In this document: one piece after another, positions 43,545-54,056 of the stretch | Layout: every line of letters starts with the position of its first letter | How positions within the stretch are numbered: the first letter of the stretch is position 1 | Origin: Onthophagus taurus | Taxonomy: Eukaryota; Arthropoda; Insecta; Coleoptera; Scarabaeidae | Direction of reading: 5' to 3' | NCBI RefSeq assembly: GCF_036711975.1 | Contig: NC_091972.1 | Coordinates: forward strand, 40,615,001 to 40,679,000 | Length of the DNA: 64,000 nt | The notes under the pieces: generated by a model | Told to the model about the DNA's origin: nothing | The model's database searches: none | Seen by the model: only the letters and a program-made list of their open reading frames with translations | Position numbers and translations under genes: made by a program

Positions 43545-44702
43545 AGAGAAGTCGTGGCATAATTTCAATCACAAATATTAGAGTTAAAATGATGATTCGT
43601 GTAAAAATTTTTGGTCTAAACCCATAAATGGGCTTCAATTTTTAAATATTTTCAATATGGATATTGTCTTAGAAAGATAAAATTTGGCAAACAATGCAAT
43701 GATATCATGAGAAATCGTTTAAGATCACTTTACAGGTGTCCACAAAGGTTATTTCCTTAAAACTTTTTTATTATGTCGTAAAGCCTTAAAATTTCCAACT
43801 GATTCTAAAAGCCTATTCATTTTAAAATTATTTTCACTTTTAGAAATTCTTGATTAGAAGCATGGTTTTAGAGTTATTCACAAAAACATACAAACTCGTC
43901 CATGAAATACTGTCATTAATCGTAGGCGCCCATGAAAATAAATCCTAAGTAAAGCAGTGAAACAATAAAAAGTAGTATTTCATCAATTTATAATCAGCAA
44001 TTTTTAATTCTTGTACTATCGACAAGTGGTATGGTTACAATTGCTGTTCTCAGTTATTTGCAATATCATCTCACCACTGCGTGAGCACTGCCTAAACACT
44101 CTTCCAACGTTAAAAACATGTCAATTTGCTCAATAAAACTGTAATTATTTGTCATATTAAACAACTATTACCGACTGACGAATGTGTGGTAATGATTTGA
44201 CAGTTGCTGCACTGCTCTAGTTACAATTTGTTTTTATAGACACCTACGATTAATGAAAACAATTCATAATCGAGGTTGTATCTTTTTGCGAATAACTTGA
44301 AAACGATGCGACTAAATAAAAATTTCTAAGAGTGAAAATAATTTTAAAATCAAATAGCCGTTCAGAATCAGTTGCAAAATTTAAGGGTTTATGACATAAT
44401 AAAAAAGTTTTAAGAAAATAACCTTTGTGAACATTCTGTATAGCATTGATCCCGTGGTTGCATATTTTCAAAAATGATCTTAAACGATTTTTCATGATAA
44501 AATAGCATTGTTTACCAAATTTTATCTTTCTAAGACAAACCATATTGAAAATATTTAAGAAAATGTTTAAAAATTTCTTAACTTTGAAAGCCAATATCTT
44601 AGCCATTTATAGGTTTAGACTAAAATATTTTATAAGAATCATCATCATTATAACTTTAGTATTTGTGATTAAAATTATGCCACGACTTACAGGAACATCC
44701 TG
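43545..44702 (-). mobile_element. Mariner-like element, CAGGATGTTCCTG end
   Basis: The right terminus is the inverse of CAGGATGTTCCTGTAAGTCG. The left arm begins at about 43550 with GAAGTCGTGGCATAATTTC and mirrors the right arm for about 450 bp. The extreme left end is hidden or replaced by the junction with the element ending at 43541. It contains a transposase N-terminal relic. Confidence 0.7.
44060..44155 (-). pseudogene. Transposase N-terminal relic
   Basis: Minus-strand frame MTNNYSFIEQIDMFLTLEEC followed by LGSAHAVVR and a stop. It aligns by eye with the start of the transposase at 41760 ([20 protein letters not shown]). The rest is deleted. Confidence 0.6.
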
Positions 44703-44705
44703 TAT

Positions 44706-46030
44706 GTAGTAGGTAAAAATAATATTTAGAATAAGAATATTTTTGATGTAATTCGTTAGAGCTTGTTTATATTGCTCCCATTCACCTAATGTTTTGACTC
44801 GGTTAAAAAGCCTCCGGACCTTTTGTCTTTCGGAGCTAAGAGATTCGTTCCACCAGGGTGTGCCCCGATTATTACTTTTCACCTTCAGTGGACTGTTACT
44901 GTGGTAGGCTGAACGACTACCACAGTGAACTGCCACAGAGATCTGCTCCGTGGCTATTTCAATCTGATCATAGTTTCTAATGGTAGCGATGACACTAGTA
45001 AGATTATCTACAAGGCAACTCTTAAACAGATCGCAATTAGTGCTACGGGGATTACGGTACATACAGTCCGATTTCATTCCTAGGTCAATTTTAAATTGAA
45101 TATGTCTATGATCTGCAAACGACGGTTCAGAGGATACCCTCTAGGAAGTTATCTTTGAGCTCAATATGATTGAGGCGAACGTAATGTCAAGTACCTCTGC
45201 TTTATTTCTGGTGACAAAGGTTGGTTTCGCGCCTACATTATTAACAGTAAGCCCCTCCCCTAATAGGTAATCAAAAAGCAACTCACCTCTTTCATTTATG
45301 TTGGTACTTGCCCACATTGTGTGTTGCGCATTGGTGTCGCTTTCAACAACCACTTGTAGGTTATTCCTCCGGCTCTAGGCAATTATGTCTCGCATATCGG
45401 CCGGGGGAAGATCATTATCCGTTCCGGAAAAGTATCTCGAGCAGAACCTGTTCCTCTTCCAGTGAGGGAGAACTTGACTTGGACGCGAACGGTCCGGCTG
45501 CCACAAGTATTCTTACTAGGCGTCTCCGTACAAATCCCACGAGTAGGGTACCCCGATAAACCTATTGAAACTGAAGGTCGTCAGGTTTCCAGAGTCCGCT
45601 TATTAGCAGCCATCACTTCCCGGGTGACTAGACCATCAGGCGACAGCCTAAAGTGCTCTGCATAGGCTGTTCCACATTCACTTTGGGATTTTTAATGAGG
45701 CTGTCTTCTCTCAACCCAAGCAATTAAGCTAAGATTCCCCGTATGCCCTGCCCGTGGAATAGGTCCACAAACAATAGGCATGCATGGTATAACGTTTCGA
45801 CTATATCAGTCGTCCCCGGTCACGTTTTCTCCCGTGCAAGCCCTAAGCCACGCGACGACAACCGGATGGGAGGCCTGTTTTTCGACTGGCAAGTCTAGAT
45901 CCGTCACTTTTGGTGTGGTACAGGGGCACCTCGCGAAGGAGCAGTAAAAACAGCAGTGTCGGTCGTGATTCCAGCCATAAGACAAGAACCCTGAGTACGG
46001 CAAAACAAGTAGGACAACCCTACCTAGGAT
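44706..46030 (-). pseudogene. LINE endonuclease relic (5' part)
   Basis: Minus-strand pieces include a C-terminal endonuclease region (45353-45141: VVESDTNAQHTMWASTNINE, then KPTFVTRNKAEVLDITFAS) and a following linker (45077 to about 44720: NRGTPWWNESLSSERQKVRR). Upstream to about 46030 are frameshifted fragments of the endonuclease start, including DTFPERIMIFPRP. GC content is higher than around it. The reverse transcriptase is absent, cut off at the neighbouring transposon. The words fit an I/LOA/R1-type LINE, perhaps related to the one at 18692-20524. Confidence 0.65.
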
Positions 46031-47082
46031 TCACCGCACCCTCACCCGCTGTTGTCTTACGTAGTCTGTAATATAACATGTAACAAAAGTCATCTGGAAA
46101 ATTATCAAAACTAACTTTTGTAAACAAAACTGACCTTGATAATCATTCTTTACCCAGAAGTCTTTGGCCATGCGAATGAGAACTGAGTTGATCCAACATT
46201 TTTTACTTGAGAGCCATTGACCAAATTAACCTTACCTATTATTCTTCATGAGGAAGTTATTGACTCTTGTAAACAAAACTAATCTTACCCAACATTCTTT
46301 ACTTGTAAGTCCCATGTAAACATTATTTATCTTATTCTGTAATATGCAGTTGATATTATTATGTGGTTTCAACCCCTCCGTTTAAGGGGTTTTGGAAGAA
46401 TAAAACAAGTCCTGTATTTCATTTTTGATAGCGATACTGAAAATATTTTTTTTGCGATTGTTCCCTTGTTAGTTATTTATAAACGGATTACAATAAACTC
46501 TTTTTATTGTAACGTTAAACTTAATTTTCAGGATAGGATTGAGGACTATTGAAACAGCAATTCTTTTTTCACATGCCAATTTTCTATTTTTATAAAAATT
46601 GGTAAACAAATTGTACTAGAAACAGCATTTGAATATCAATATAATGTCATTTATTGTGTACCACACAGAACAGATACCATGTGGTTCGCGTAACCAATGT
46701 TACGTTGGTAGATATTTAAGAAGAGGTTATACTTTAGCATAACACAGCTTAGATACTGGTCACTTATTTAACTTTGAGGAGACTAACGTGAAACACGTGT
46801 TTTTTTAAAACTTGTTTGATTCATTCGTTGACCGATGCCCGACCTTTGTGGTTCTCACATGGTATTAAGATGTGCGTTATGGCCAATTTTTAAGATTTTT
46901 TTCGCTGTTTCTAGTATAATTTGTAAGTTGTTTACTAATTTTTTATCGCTATTTAAGTAATAGTTACTTGATTTGTATAGTACTGTGATAAATTGTTTCA
47001 GTTGATGCTACTCATATAGGATGACCTGAAACCAAAGGAACAAATTAAGATAAAATAACATTTCTTATTATTAATATACGGT
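46031..47082. other. Intergenic sequence
   Basis: Short imperfect repeats occur at 46080-46330 (variants of GTAAACAAAACT and CATTCTTTACTTG). No gene recognised. Confidence 0.4.
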
Positions 47083-48048
47083 GGTGCGTCCATTAGCGGA
47101 TATAGGCGATAAAATCATGTAAACGGTTTATGAAAAAATCGTCATCGATATTTTTACTTTAAAGTTTAAACTACTTCATATTTGCTGGACATGATAAAAA
47201 TAGCAGTAACCATGAGTAACTATGGTAACCAATTATTTTAAACAATTTCTTAACTGACAAAAACTGATTTAGTAAATAGAATCTGGATATTAGTAAATTA
47301 ACGGCTGACAAAATTTTAAAAACCGCAAAATATCATCCCTATAAAGTAAACCTCATTCATGATGAGCAATGAGTCGTCGTTTTTGCAACAACAATTTTGC
47401 AATGACGACGAAGACTTCGTCAAAAACATAATTTTTTCCGACGAGGGAACGTTTACATGGAGTGGACAAGTAACTAGACAAAATTGTCGGTATTGGGCTA
47501 CCCAAAATCCAGATTGGGCCAGAAAGTCGCACACAGAAATAGTACGGGATACTATCCTGGACCCTAACTTTTTTTGAGGAAACCGCAACTGAAGAGTGAT
47601 GGCAAAACAATATCATTCCATAACGGCCTCATCCCGACAATGTGGACCCAACTCAATTCCAACAAGATGCCGCGCCACCACACTTCAATTACTTACTAAA
47701 TCACTTTTTGACACTTAGGAAATTGTTTGAAATAATTGATTACCATAGTTACTGTAGTAGTTAAATTTTAAAGTAACTTTTCTCGAAAATTTTCTTATGT
47801 AACCAAAATAAATATTGACTGTACTAGATTCAGGAAAAAATCTTCTTTCATATTCCGTAATAAACACGGGGGTTATTATTTGAAAAAAATATCGATAACA
47901 TCATAACTCGTTTAATAATGGCGAAAAAAATTTAAGATCTACACAAAAAATTGAAAAAAATTTAAATCTTTAGACCCGTTTCTGGCATTTTTCCATAAAC
48001 CATTTACAATAATTTTATCGCCTATATCCGCTATTTTACTGACGCATT
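47083..48048 (+). mobile_element. Mariner-like element downstream of Vha44 copy 2
   Basis: The left end carries TGCGTC...AGCGGATATAGGCGATAAAA and the right end its inverse (TTTTATCGCCTATATCCGCT). Similarity between arms continues with CGGTTTATGAAAAA and CATAGTTACT-type words. A transposase relic lies between. The right TIR contains the stop codon of the adjacent Vha44 copy, on the minus strand. Confidence 0.72.
47359..47730 (+). pseudogene. Mariner transposase relic, central part
   Basis: The frame has DFVKNIIFSDEGTFTWSGQV (first catalytic Asp) and TRQNCRYWATQNPDWARKSH. After a stop and a gap, another frame gives QFQQDAAPPHFNYLL (second Asp). The N- and C-terminal parts are missing. It represents a separate mariner lineage, similar to the relic at 14770-15120. 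Confidence 0.72.
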
Positions 48049-49597
48049 TGTAGAATCGAAACGCAAAAAGGTTTCGATTCTACATTTTGGGTGAAATAAA
48101 ATAATAGAAACAAGTAACAAACCCTCTCTGGAGCTGGAACAGCATAACTGACATCTATTTTATAGTGAACGTAAGGATAATAATCAGCTTGATTAAAATT
48201 TAATCCAGGAATGTCTATATTCTGCAATACAAAAATATAAATTTGAATATTAACTAATTAAACTTAAGGAATGTTAATAATATTTACATCAGCATTAGAA
48301 GCACCTAATAGAGCGCTACCATCAAGATGTCCATAAAGATTATTAAGAACTTGCCTTAACCGCTTAGGGGCATCGTTGGGTTGTAAAAGAATTGCTTGAA
48401 AATTAATAGGTAATCCATATCTAAAATTAAAGGTGAAAAATAATAAAGTGAAAAAGTTGGTTGTGAAAGTGATACCTCAATACAGATTCAACAAAAACTC
48501 TAAGAGCTTTAATATGAATCCAAGCGCAGAAACATTCGCTAAAATTCACTTTTAGCCATCTAACAAGCGGGCCCTAAAATCGCAAATTAAAGTTACTGCT
48601 ATCCATATTAAGATTTCTTACAAATTGCTGCTTTTTATCGGTAACAAGTTTGGTCGTTTCGTCTTTTCCAGTGGCAAGTTCTTTTTCGTTATATGTAAAA
48701 TCCCTGACGATAAACTTTTTTTCTCTCGCGTGTAATTTGAATTCTTCGACGACCTTTTTGAAAAGCGAAACAGAATATAAGCCATATGTCGCGTCTTGAG
48801 TTATCAATATTGAAGAGCGGGGCACAACCATATCAGTCAATTTTTCATACCCACTTTGCCATTCCTTGTATGCAGCCTTTGGAACAATAACAAGCAAAGT
48901 AATTAGGTACTCAGAGTCCAAGATAAAGTGTTCTCTTTTAACTAGATCTGCTAAATTACGTGTCAACAAAGTACCACTAAAAAAAGGTATACATGATGCT
49001 ATTATTAAAACTATTTTGAGTATTTCTTACGTTTGCTTTTTTTCTAGATTTTGTAAACATGCGTTTAAATTATTGTACGCAGTTGATTTCGTTTTCAAAT
49101 CAGCATCGATTTGACCAACTTGCTTACTGATTACATCGGCTATGTTATGTAATGACTGCTTAATGGAGTACTTTGCAGCGTCCCATTTAAAATTAGTTAT
49201 ATAAGTTGGTACGTCACCTGTTAAAAATCATTTCAATTAAAGATATACAATATAAATAAATTATCAAATATACTATTATTGGCTTTTAAATTCTCATAAA
49301 GCTTGTTACTACGATCTTCGAGAACTTCGCTCAAATAACTGACAACTTTTCTGGTGACTTGATCGGTAAAACTATCTAGTTTACCCAAATCATCTGATAA
49401 ACCAACTAGTTGGTCCAAAGTTCCAACCTTATAGACAAAATTATTAATTAGGAAAAAAAACGGTGAATTTTTACCTTTAAATCTGGAATATGAAATTTAT
49501 AGTTACGGGATAATTTGCTGGTGTAGTTATTAATCTTTGCCCATGTTTGTTCGCACGTTTCCTCCCCAGGAGCTGATATTAACCAGTACTCAGTCAT
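48036..49597 (-). CDS. Vha44: V-type H+-ATPase subunit C, copy 2 with extended C-terminus
   Basis: Seven minus-strand exons match copy 1 one for one: 49597-49475, 49427-49274, 49217-49031, 48976-48622, 48573-48476, 48420-48288 and 48221-48036. All junctions are GT-AG and the frame is intact, giving 411 residues. Exons 2 to 5 have exactly the same lengths as in copy 1; exons 1 and 6 are three codons and one codon shorter. In exon 4 I count 13 differences in 118 residues. The last exon lacks the usual stop after the [10 protein letters not shown] segment and reads on for about 35 residues (including [10 protein letters not shown]) to a TAA inside the right TIR of the neighbouring mariner element. 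Introns are short, unlike copy 1. It could be functional with a changed tail, or early in decay. Role as for copy 1. Confidence 0.88.
48051..48082. repeat. Perfect 12-bp-arm hairpin in coding tail
   Basis: TAGAATCGAAAC and GTTTCGATTCTA, separated by 8 bases, lie within the extended last exon of Vha44 copy 2, just outside the mariner TIR. Confidence 0.65.
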
Positions 49598-49675
49598 TGT
49601 CAAAACAGGAAAAGCTTAAAGATAATAAAATTGGAGATTTATTTTATTAAACATTTAATTCAACAAGGGTAAACA

Positions 49676-50110
49676 CTTTACGATGTTTTATTTTGGGTTT
49701 CTTATGAGTTTTTATGCGCGTTCGTTTTTTAAACGAATAATTAATAATTTAATTATAACTTACCGCTGATTGTTACTCGCTATTCGTCGTAAATTTATTA
49801 TAACCCTTTTAATCTCTCCCCTCGACTACTGATCGCTGATTATATGGTTAGTATAAATTCTCGCGATAGCACGTAGCTGCATCTAATAAATAACACAATA
49901 AATTTAGCAGATTTGCATATCAGATAATAAGAGATAAAAAGTTATTTAAGTCAGGCACAGTTATTCACGTCAATGTTGAATCAATTTTTTAACAGATTTT
50001 ATACTTATATTGATTTTATGCATAACTTAAAATTTTGATAAACATGCACCCAATTCATTATGTATTCTAAGTATTGGAGTAAGCAGCATCCGTGTACTTT
50101 AGACTAACAA
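49676..50110 (-). promoter_or_regulatory. Vha44 copy 2 leader exon and promoter, repeat unit 1
   Basis: Contains the donor context CCGCTGATTGTT/AACTTACCGC near 49760-49775, which corresponds to the copy 1 leader exon. The segment is directly repeated at 50299-50690: shared words include GTAAACACTTTACGATGTTT and ATAATAAGAGATAAAAAG. A leader exon here would splice to the ATG exon at 49597. Confidence 0.55.
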
Positions 50111-50298
50111 GAAGTACCAATGCTTGCAAAATAAATTGGATCTTTTGATTATGTGATGTTATCATACATAAGAGCGTGAAGCCATAGGACTAAAGAAATT
50201 TCAACTATCAAGAGGTAGTGGCATGAACGATGTTAACAAGTTGCACATTTTATCTTGCTTTATTACCAAAAAAAAAACGAATAAAATCGGTGACTTAA

Positions 50299-50690
50299 CA
50301 AGGTAAACACTTTACAATGTTTTATTTTGGTTTTCTTATGAGTTTTTGTACGGTTTCGTTTTTCAAATGAATGATAAATAATTTAATTATAACTTACCGC
50401 TGATTGTTCTCTCCCATCGACTACTGATCGCTGATGATATGGTTAGTATAAATTCTCGTGATAGCACGTACCAGCATCTAATAAATAACACAATAAATTT
50501 ATTAGATTTGCATATCGGATAATAAGAGATAAAAAGTTATTTAAGACAGTCACAGTTCAATAAATGTTCAACAAATTTTTTAAAAAATTTTATACCTAGA
50601 CTTGAAATTTTGATAAACATGCTCTCAATTCATTATGTATTACTAGACATTGGTGTAAGCAGAATCTGTGTATTTTAGAGGACTAGATCC
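50299..50690 (-). repeat. Duplicated Vha44 promoter/leader, unit 2
   Basis: Direct repeat of 49676-50110, offset by about 620 bp, with the same leader donor near 50398. No third coding copy follows it. It could be an alternative promoter for copy 2 or the remains of another gene copy. Confidence 0.6.
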
Positions 50691-51459
50691 GTTAAACATG
50701 AAACCAACGTAGGCACGAACAGAAATTCACTTGAAGTTTTCTCCCACATGCTCTGCCATACATGCCTCTCGAAATTGTATTTACGTACACAGCAGAACTA
50801 CATTATGTTCACATAGACACAGTTCATTGTATGTGTTTCAGCGTGGATCTTCTTAATCTTGTCAAATTGTATTTTATAATAAATTAAAGCGACTAAGGAG
50901 GTTGTTGAAAAATGAAATAAACGACAATTACATTAAGTATCTTAACAACATACAAAATACCATCAAGACTGATCCGTTAAGTATATGGAATTTTCTCCGA
51001 GCTAAGAAACGTACCACAAGAATACCCTGTAATCTGATTGATAGTGAGAGCAATGTTCTTGCCGATCCTCAAGATATTGTAAATGCTTTTGCTGACATGT
51101 TTTCTGCTGTTCACACTGTATCTACTGACCGAACTTTCACTGAATCTAATTTCAATCCGTTGCCATACTCTTTTCATCCCACTACAGAAGAGGAGCTAAT
51201 TAAATTAATGGCAACGTTTTCTAATAAGCATACTGCTGGAGATGATTTGTTGCCAAGTTTTATGGTCAGAGATTGCCGTTATATATTTGCTTGCCCTCTT
51301 AAATTTATTATTAATTTGTCCATTACATCCTGTGAATTTCCTGAAAGATGGAAACGATCAAGAATTGTGCCTGTTTATAAAAAGGATGATCGTACGTCCC
51401 TCTCAAACTATAGACCAATTTCGATCATTTCCAAACTAAACTATTTGAAAAGTTATTAT

Positions 51460-51472
51460 ATTCTTTTATGTA
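51460..51472. repeat. Left 13-bp target duplication of hairpin insert
   Basis: ATTCTTTTATGTA, repeated exactly at 51879-51891. Confidence 0.8.
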
Positions 51473-51878
51473 TATTTATTAATATTATCACTTCCCATCC
51501 TGTTAGAATTATTCGTTCTTAAATGTTGTTAAATTTTCTCTATTTTTATGTCTTTTCTTTATCTTTAGTTCACGTTGAATGTTATTATTAGTAAAGGTTG
51601 CTTTATCTTTTGAAAAGATAAAGATTCTTTTGAAAAGATAAAGCAACCTTTACTAATAATAACATTCAACGTGAACTAAAGATAAAGAAAAGACATAAAA
51701 ATAGAGAAAATAATTCAAGAGAGTACTGATGAAATAAGAGATGATTCCAGATTTCGAAAATTAAAAGTATAACAGACGTGGCTATTGCTCCTGAAGATGA
51801 CTAGAAAGAATTAGTCGAAACCGGTAGAGCCGAAAATAAAAGATACCCTTCTGAAAAGCAAAGTTTTTTATTTACATA
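51473..51878. mobile_element. 406-bp hairpin-bearing retroinsert of unknown type
   Basis: It lies between perfect 13-bp duplications inside a LINE reading frame. Its centre is an inverted repeat with perfect 79-bp arms (51533-51611 and 51633-51711) around a short loop. The remaining right part contains CTGATGA...GAAA (51726-51759) and CTGAAGA, a GACTA/TAGTC stem and GAAA (51791-51820). These words recall hammerhead ribozyme cores and the ends of some Penelope-like elements. No protein is encoded. SINE, Penelope-terminal fragment or a template-switch product are all possible. Confidence 0.7.
51533..51711. repeat. Perfect 79-bp inverted repeat
   Basis: The arms are complementary base for base by hand check (51533 pairs with 51711, 51611 with 51633). 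The loop itself contains further AAAAGATAAAG repeats. Confidence 0.85.
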
Positions 51879-51891
51879 ATTCTTTTATGTA
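51879..51891. repeat. Right 13-bp target duplication of hairpin insert
   Basis: ATTCTTTTATGTA, identical to 51460-51472. Confidence 0.8.
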
Positions 51892-53296
51892 CACCAGCAC
51901 GTGCCCCTTTGTGTCAGCTTCCCAGCATGGTTTTGTTTCCGGTCGCTCTACAGTTACCAACTTGGCTACGACTTCCGAGTTTATCTGTAGCACCTTGGAT
52001 AGACGTGGGCAGGTGGATGTTGTATACACTGATCTATCCAAAGCCTTTGATCTGATTGACCATAGAATTCTCTTGTATAAATTGAGCTCTTTCGGATTTG
52101 TTCATTCAGCAATTCAACTTCTGGCCTCTTATTTGCAACATAGAAAATGTTATGTTGCTTACAATGGATATTTTTCTAATGAGTTCACTCTTACCTCAGG
52201 GGTTCCACAGGGATCAAATTTGGGCCCTCTATTATTTATTCTTTTCATAAATGACTTACTTCTAAAAATTGATTGTCGGATGTTGGGATATGCTGATGAT
52301 ATCAAGATCTATGCCGAAGTCTCATCGATGGCAGATGCAGATAAGCTGCAGCACAACTTAAACACAATAGTGCAATGGTGTAAGACCTACAAACTGAACC
52401 TTAATATAGATAAATGTTGTGTACTTACTTATAGCCGATGCTCGTCACCATGCATATATCCTTACAATATTGCTGGCAGCATTTTAAGTCGTGTTGAGGA
52501 GTACAGGGATTTGGGGGTCCTGTTTGATGCAAGTCTTAATTTTAAAAAACATATCAATAATGTGTGTTCGGAGGCCTTTAGGTCCCTAGGTTTTGTGATG
52601 CGTATGTCTAAATATTTCACAAGTGTCAGCTTATTAAAGACCTTGTATTGTGCTTACGTTCTGAGTAAGTTAGAATACGCTTGCCTGATTTGGAGTCCCT
52701 TATATGTATGTGAGTTCTTAAGCCTTGATCGAGTCCATCGTAGATTCTTAAAATTTCTTTCTTACAAATCTGATGGAATTTACCCTGAGCGAGGTATACC
52801 ACAAAATGATTTGCTTGCACGACACAATATGATTTCCTTGATGGACGGAAGAAACACGTTTTATGAAAGGTTTCTACAAAGGCTTATCGAATATAACGTC
52901 GATTGCCCTTTCATTCTTGAGCGACTAGGGTTTGTTGTTCCAAGGAGTAACTCAAGATATAGCTGCGTATTCGTCATTCCTTATGCTAGGACAAACATTA
53001 TGAGACGGGCGCCAACATACACTCTCTGTAAAGTGGGCAACAGGATTCCAGACAATCAGTGATCACCTGCATGTAAATTCACTTATACATGTAAATTCAC
53101 TTATTTAGTTTTTATTTTTTTTTCTTTATAATTCGGTCAATTGTTAATTTCTTGAATTTTTTGTAAGTTTTGTTTTTTTTTTCTCACATACAGATACATA
53201 TTATTGTATTATTACATTATGTAATATATATTGTTATCCTTTTTTGGGCTATGCCTGTTGGGTAATAAAGGAATATTATTATTATTATTATTATTA

Positions 53297-53659
53297 CGCT
53301 TCAAGTATGATAGGTGATGACAGGGGCGGAAAAGAACGTAACATACAGCTGTCTTTCAGCCGGTAGTTTATCATTCATCTTCAGGATGGATAACATTCAG
53401 CATGAACTCATGACAGGCACATCACCCAATGCATTCTACAACCTGCTTGTAACGCTAACAAACACATTTACCAACATAATGTAAAAAGCAGAAATAATTA
53501 TTAATGATAAATAAATAATATAGCATAGATTTCCGAAATAGAAATGAATAACTGATCGCACACGAACAAGCAAAATTAGCTTTCTTATTTGATTATGTTG
53601 ATTATGCATGTTTAACTTAAAGATTGGCTCCATTATTAATAAATTTTCTACTTGGTGTG
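53297..53659. other. Intergenic sequence
   Basis: No gene or clear repeat seen between the LINE tail and the next LINE relic. Confidence 0.4.
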
Positions 53660-54056
53660 TTTTCTACATAATAGGATTATGATGAATGTTGATAAAACGG
53701 TTTGCATCAATTTTTATAAACGTCGAGCTGAATTTGAAGAATTTTAATTGGCGCAACACACACGAATGATTGTCTGGTCTCAGATTGCAGGCTATTATTT
53801 GAAAATCACATAGAAGCGGTGTGCAAGAAAATGAATTCGGCTTATTATGCTATCCCGTAACTAAAAAATGTATTATGCAGTGTGCTACTCTATTTGTTAT
53901 AATATACTGGTATGGCGTACTGCGACCAAGTGGAATCGCGTGTTTGTGGCACAGAAACGAGTCATTAGGTTATTGCTTGAGTTGGGTACAAGAAAATCAT
54001 GTCACAACCCAACCCAATCTTTGGTATTTGTCCAAGTGATTGAAATAAGGTTGTAA
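53660..54056 (+). pseudogene. LINE reverse transcriptase thumb relic
   Basis: Pieces read NVDKTVCINFYKRR, then in a second frame MYYAVCYSICYNILVWR, and NRVFVAQKRVIRLLLELGTR. These match the region after YADD and the thumb (VFxxQKRAIR) of Jockey/CR1-type reverse transcriptases. Stops and frame changes abound. Confidence 0.58.

Larger units (their letters stand above)
50888..53062 (+). pseudogene. LINE reverse transcriptase split by an insertion
   Basis: The first part (50888 to about 51472) covers the linker and fingers (NFLRAKKRTTRIPCNLIDSE, ERWKRSRIVPVYKKDDR, NYRPISIISKL). The second (about 51879-53062) continues with SQHGFVSGRSTVTNL, VVYTDLSKAFDLIDH, SGVPQGSNLGPLLFILFIND, the catalytic YADDIKIYAE, and the full thumb and C-terminal region to the stop at 53060-53062. 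Apart from the insertion and a frame break near 51440, the frames are open, so this was a young copy when hit. The endonuclease domain is absent. Confidence 0.85.
50820..53296 (+). mobile_element. Jockey/CR1-group LINE, 5'-truncated, ATT tail
   Basis: Encodes the second half of ORF2 and ends with a (ATT)n run at about 53275-53296 after GGTAATAAAGGAATATT. It is closely related in protein sequence to the LINE at 10631-13425 and is interrupted by a 406-bp insertion at 51473-51878. Confidence 0.78.

Noticed and set aside
45806-46003. 65-residue cysteine-rich minus-strand frame
   Set aside because: The cysteines do not follow a CCHC zinc-knuckle pattern, and the frame lies in the degraded 5' part of a LINE relic, so it was not called as ORF1.
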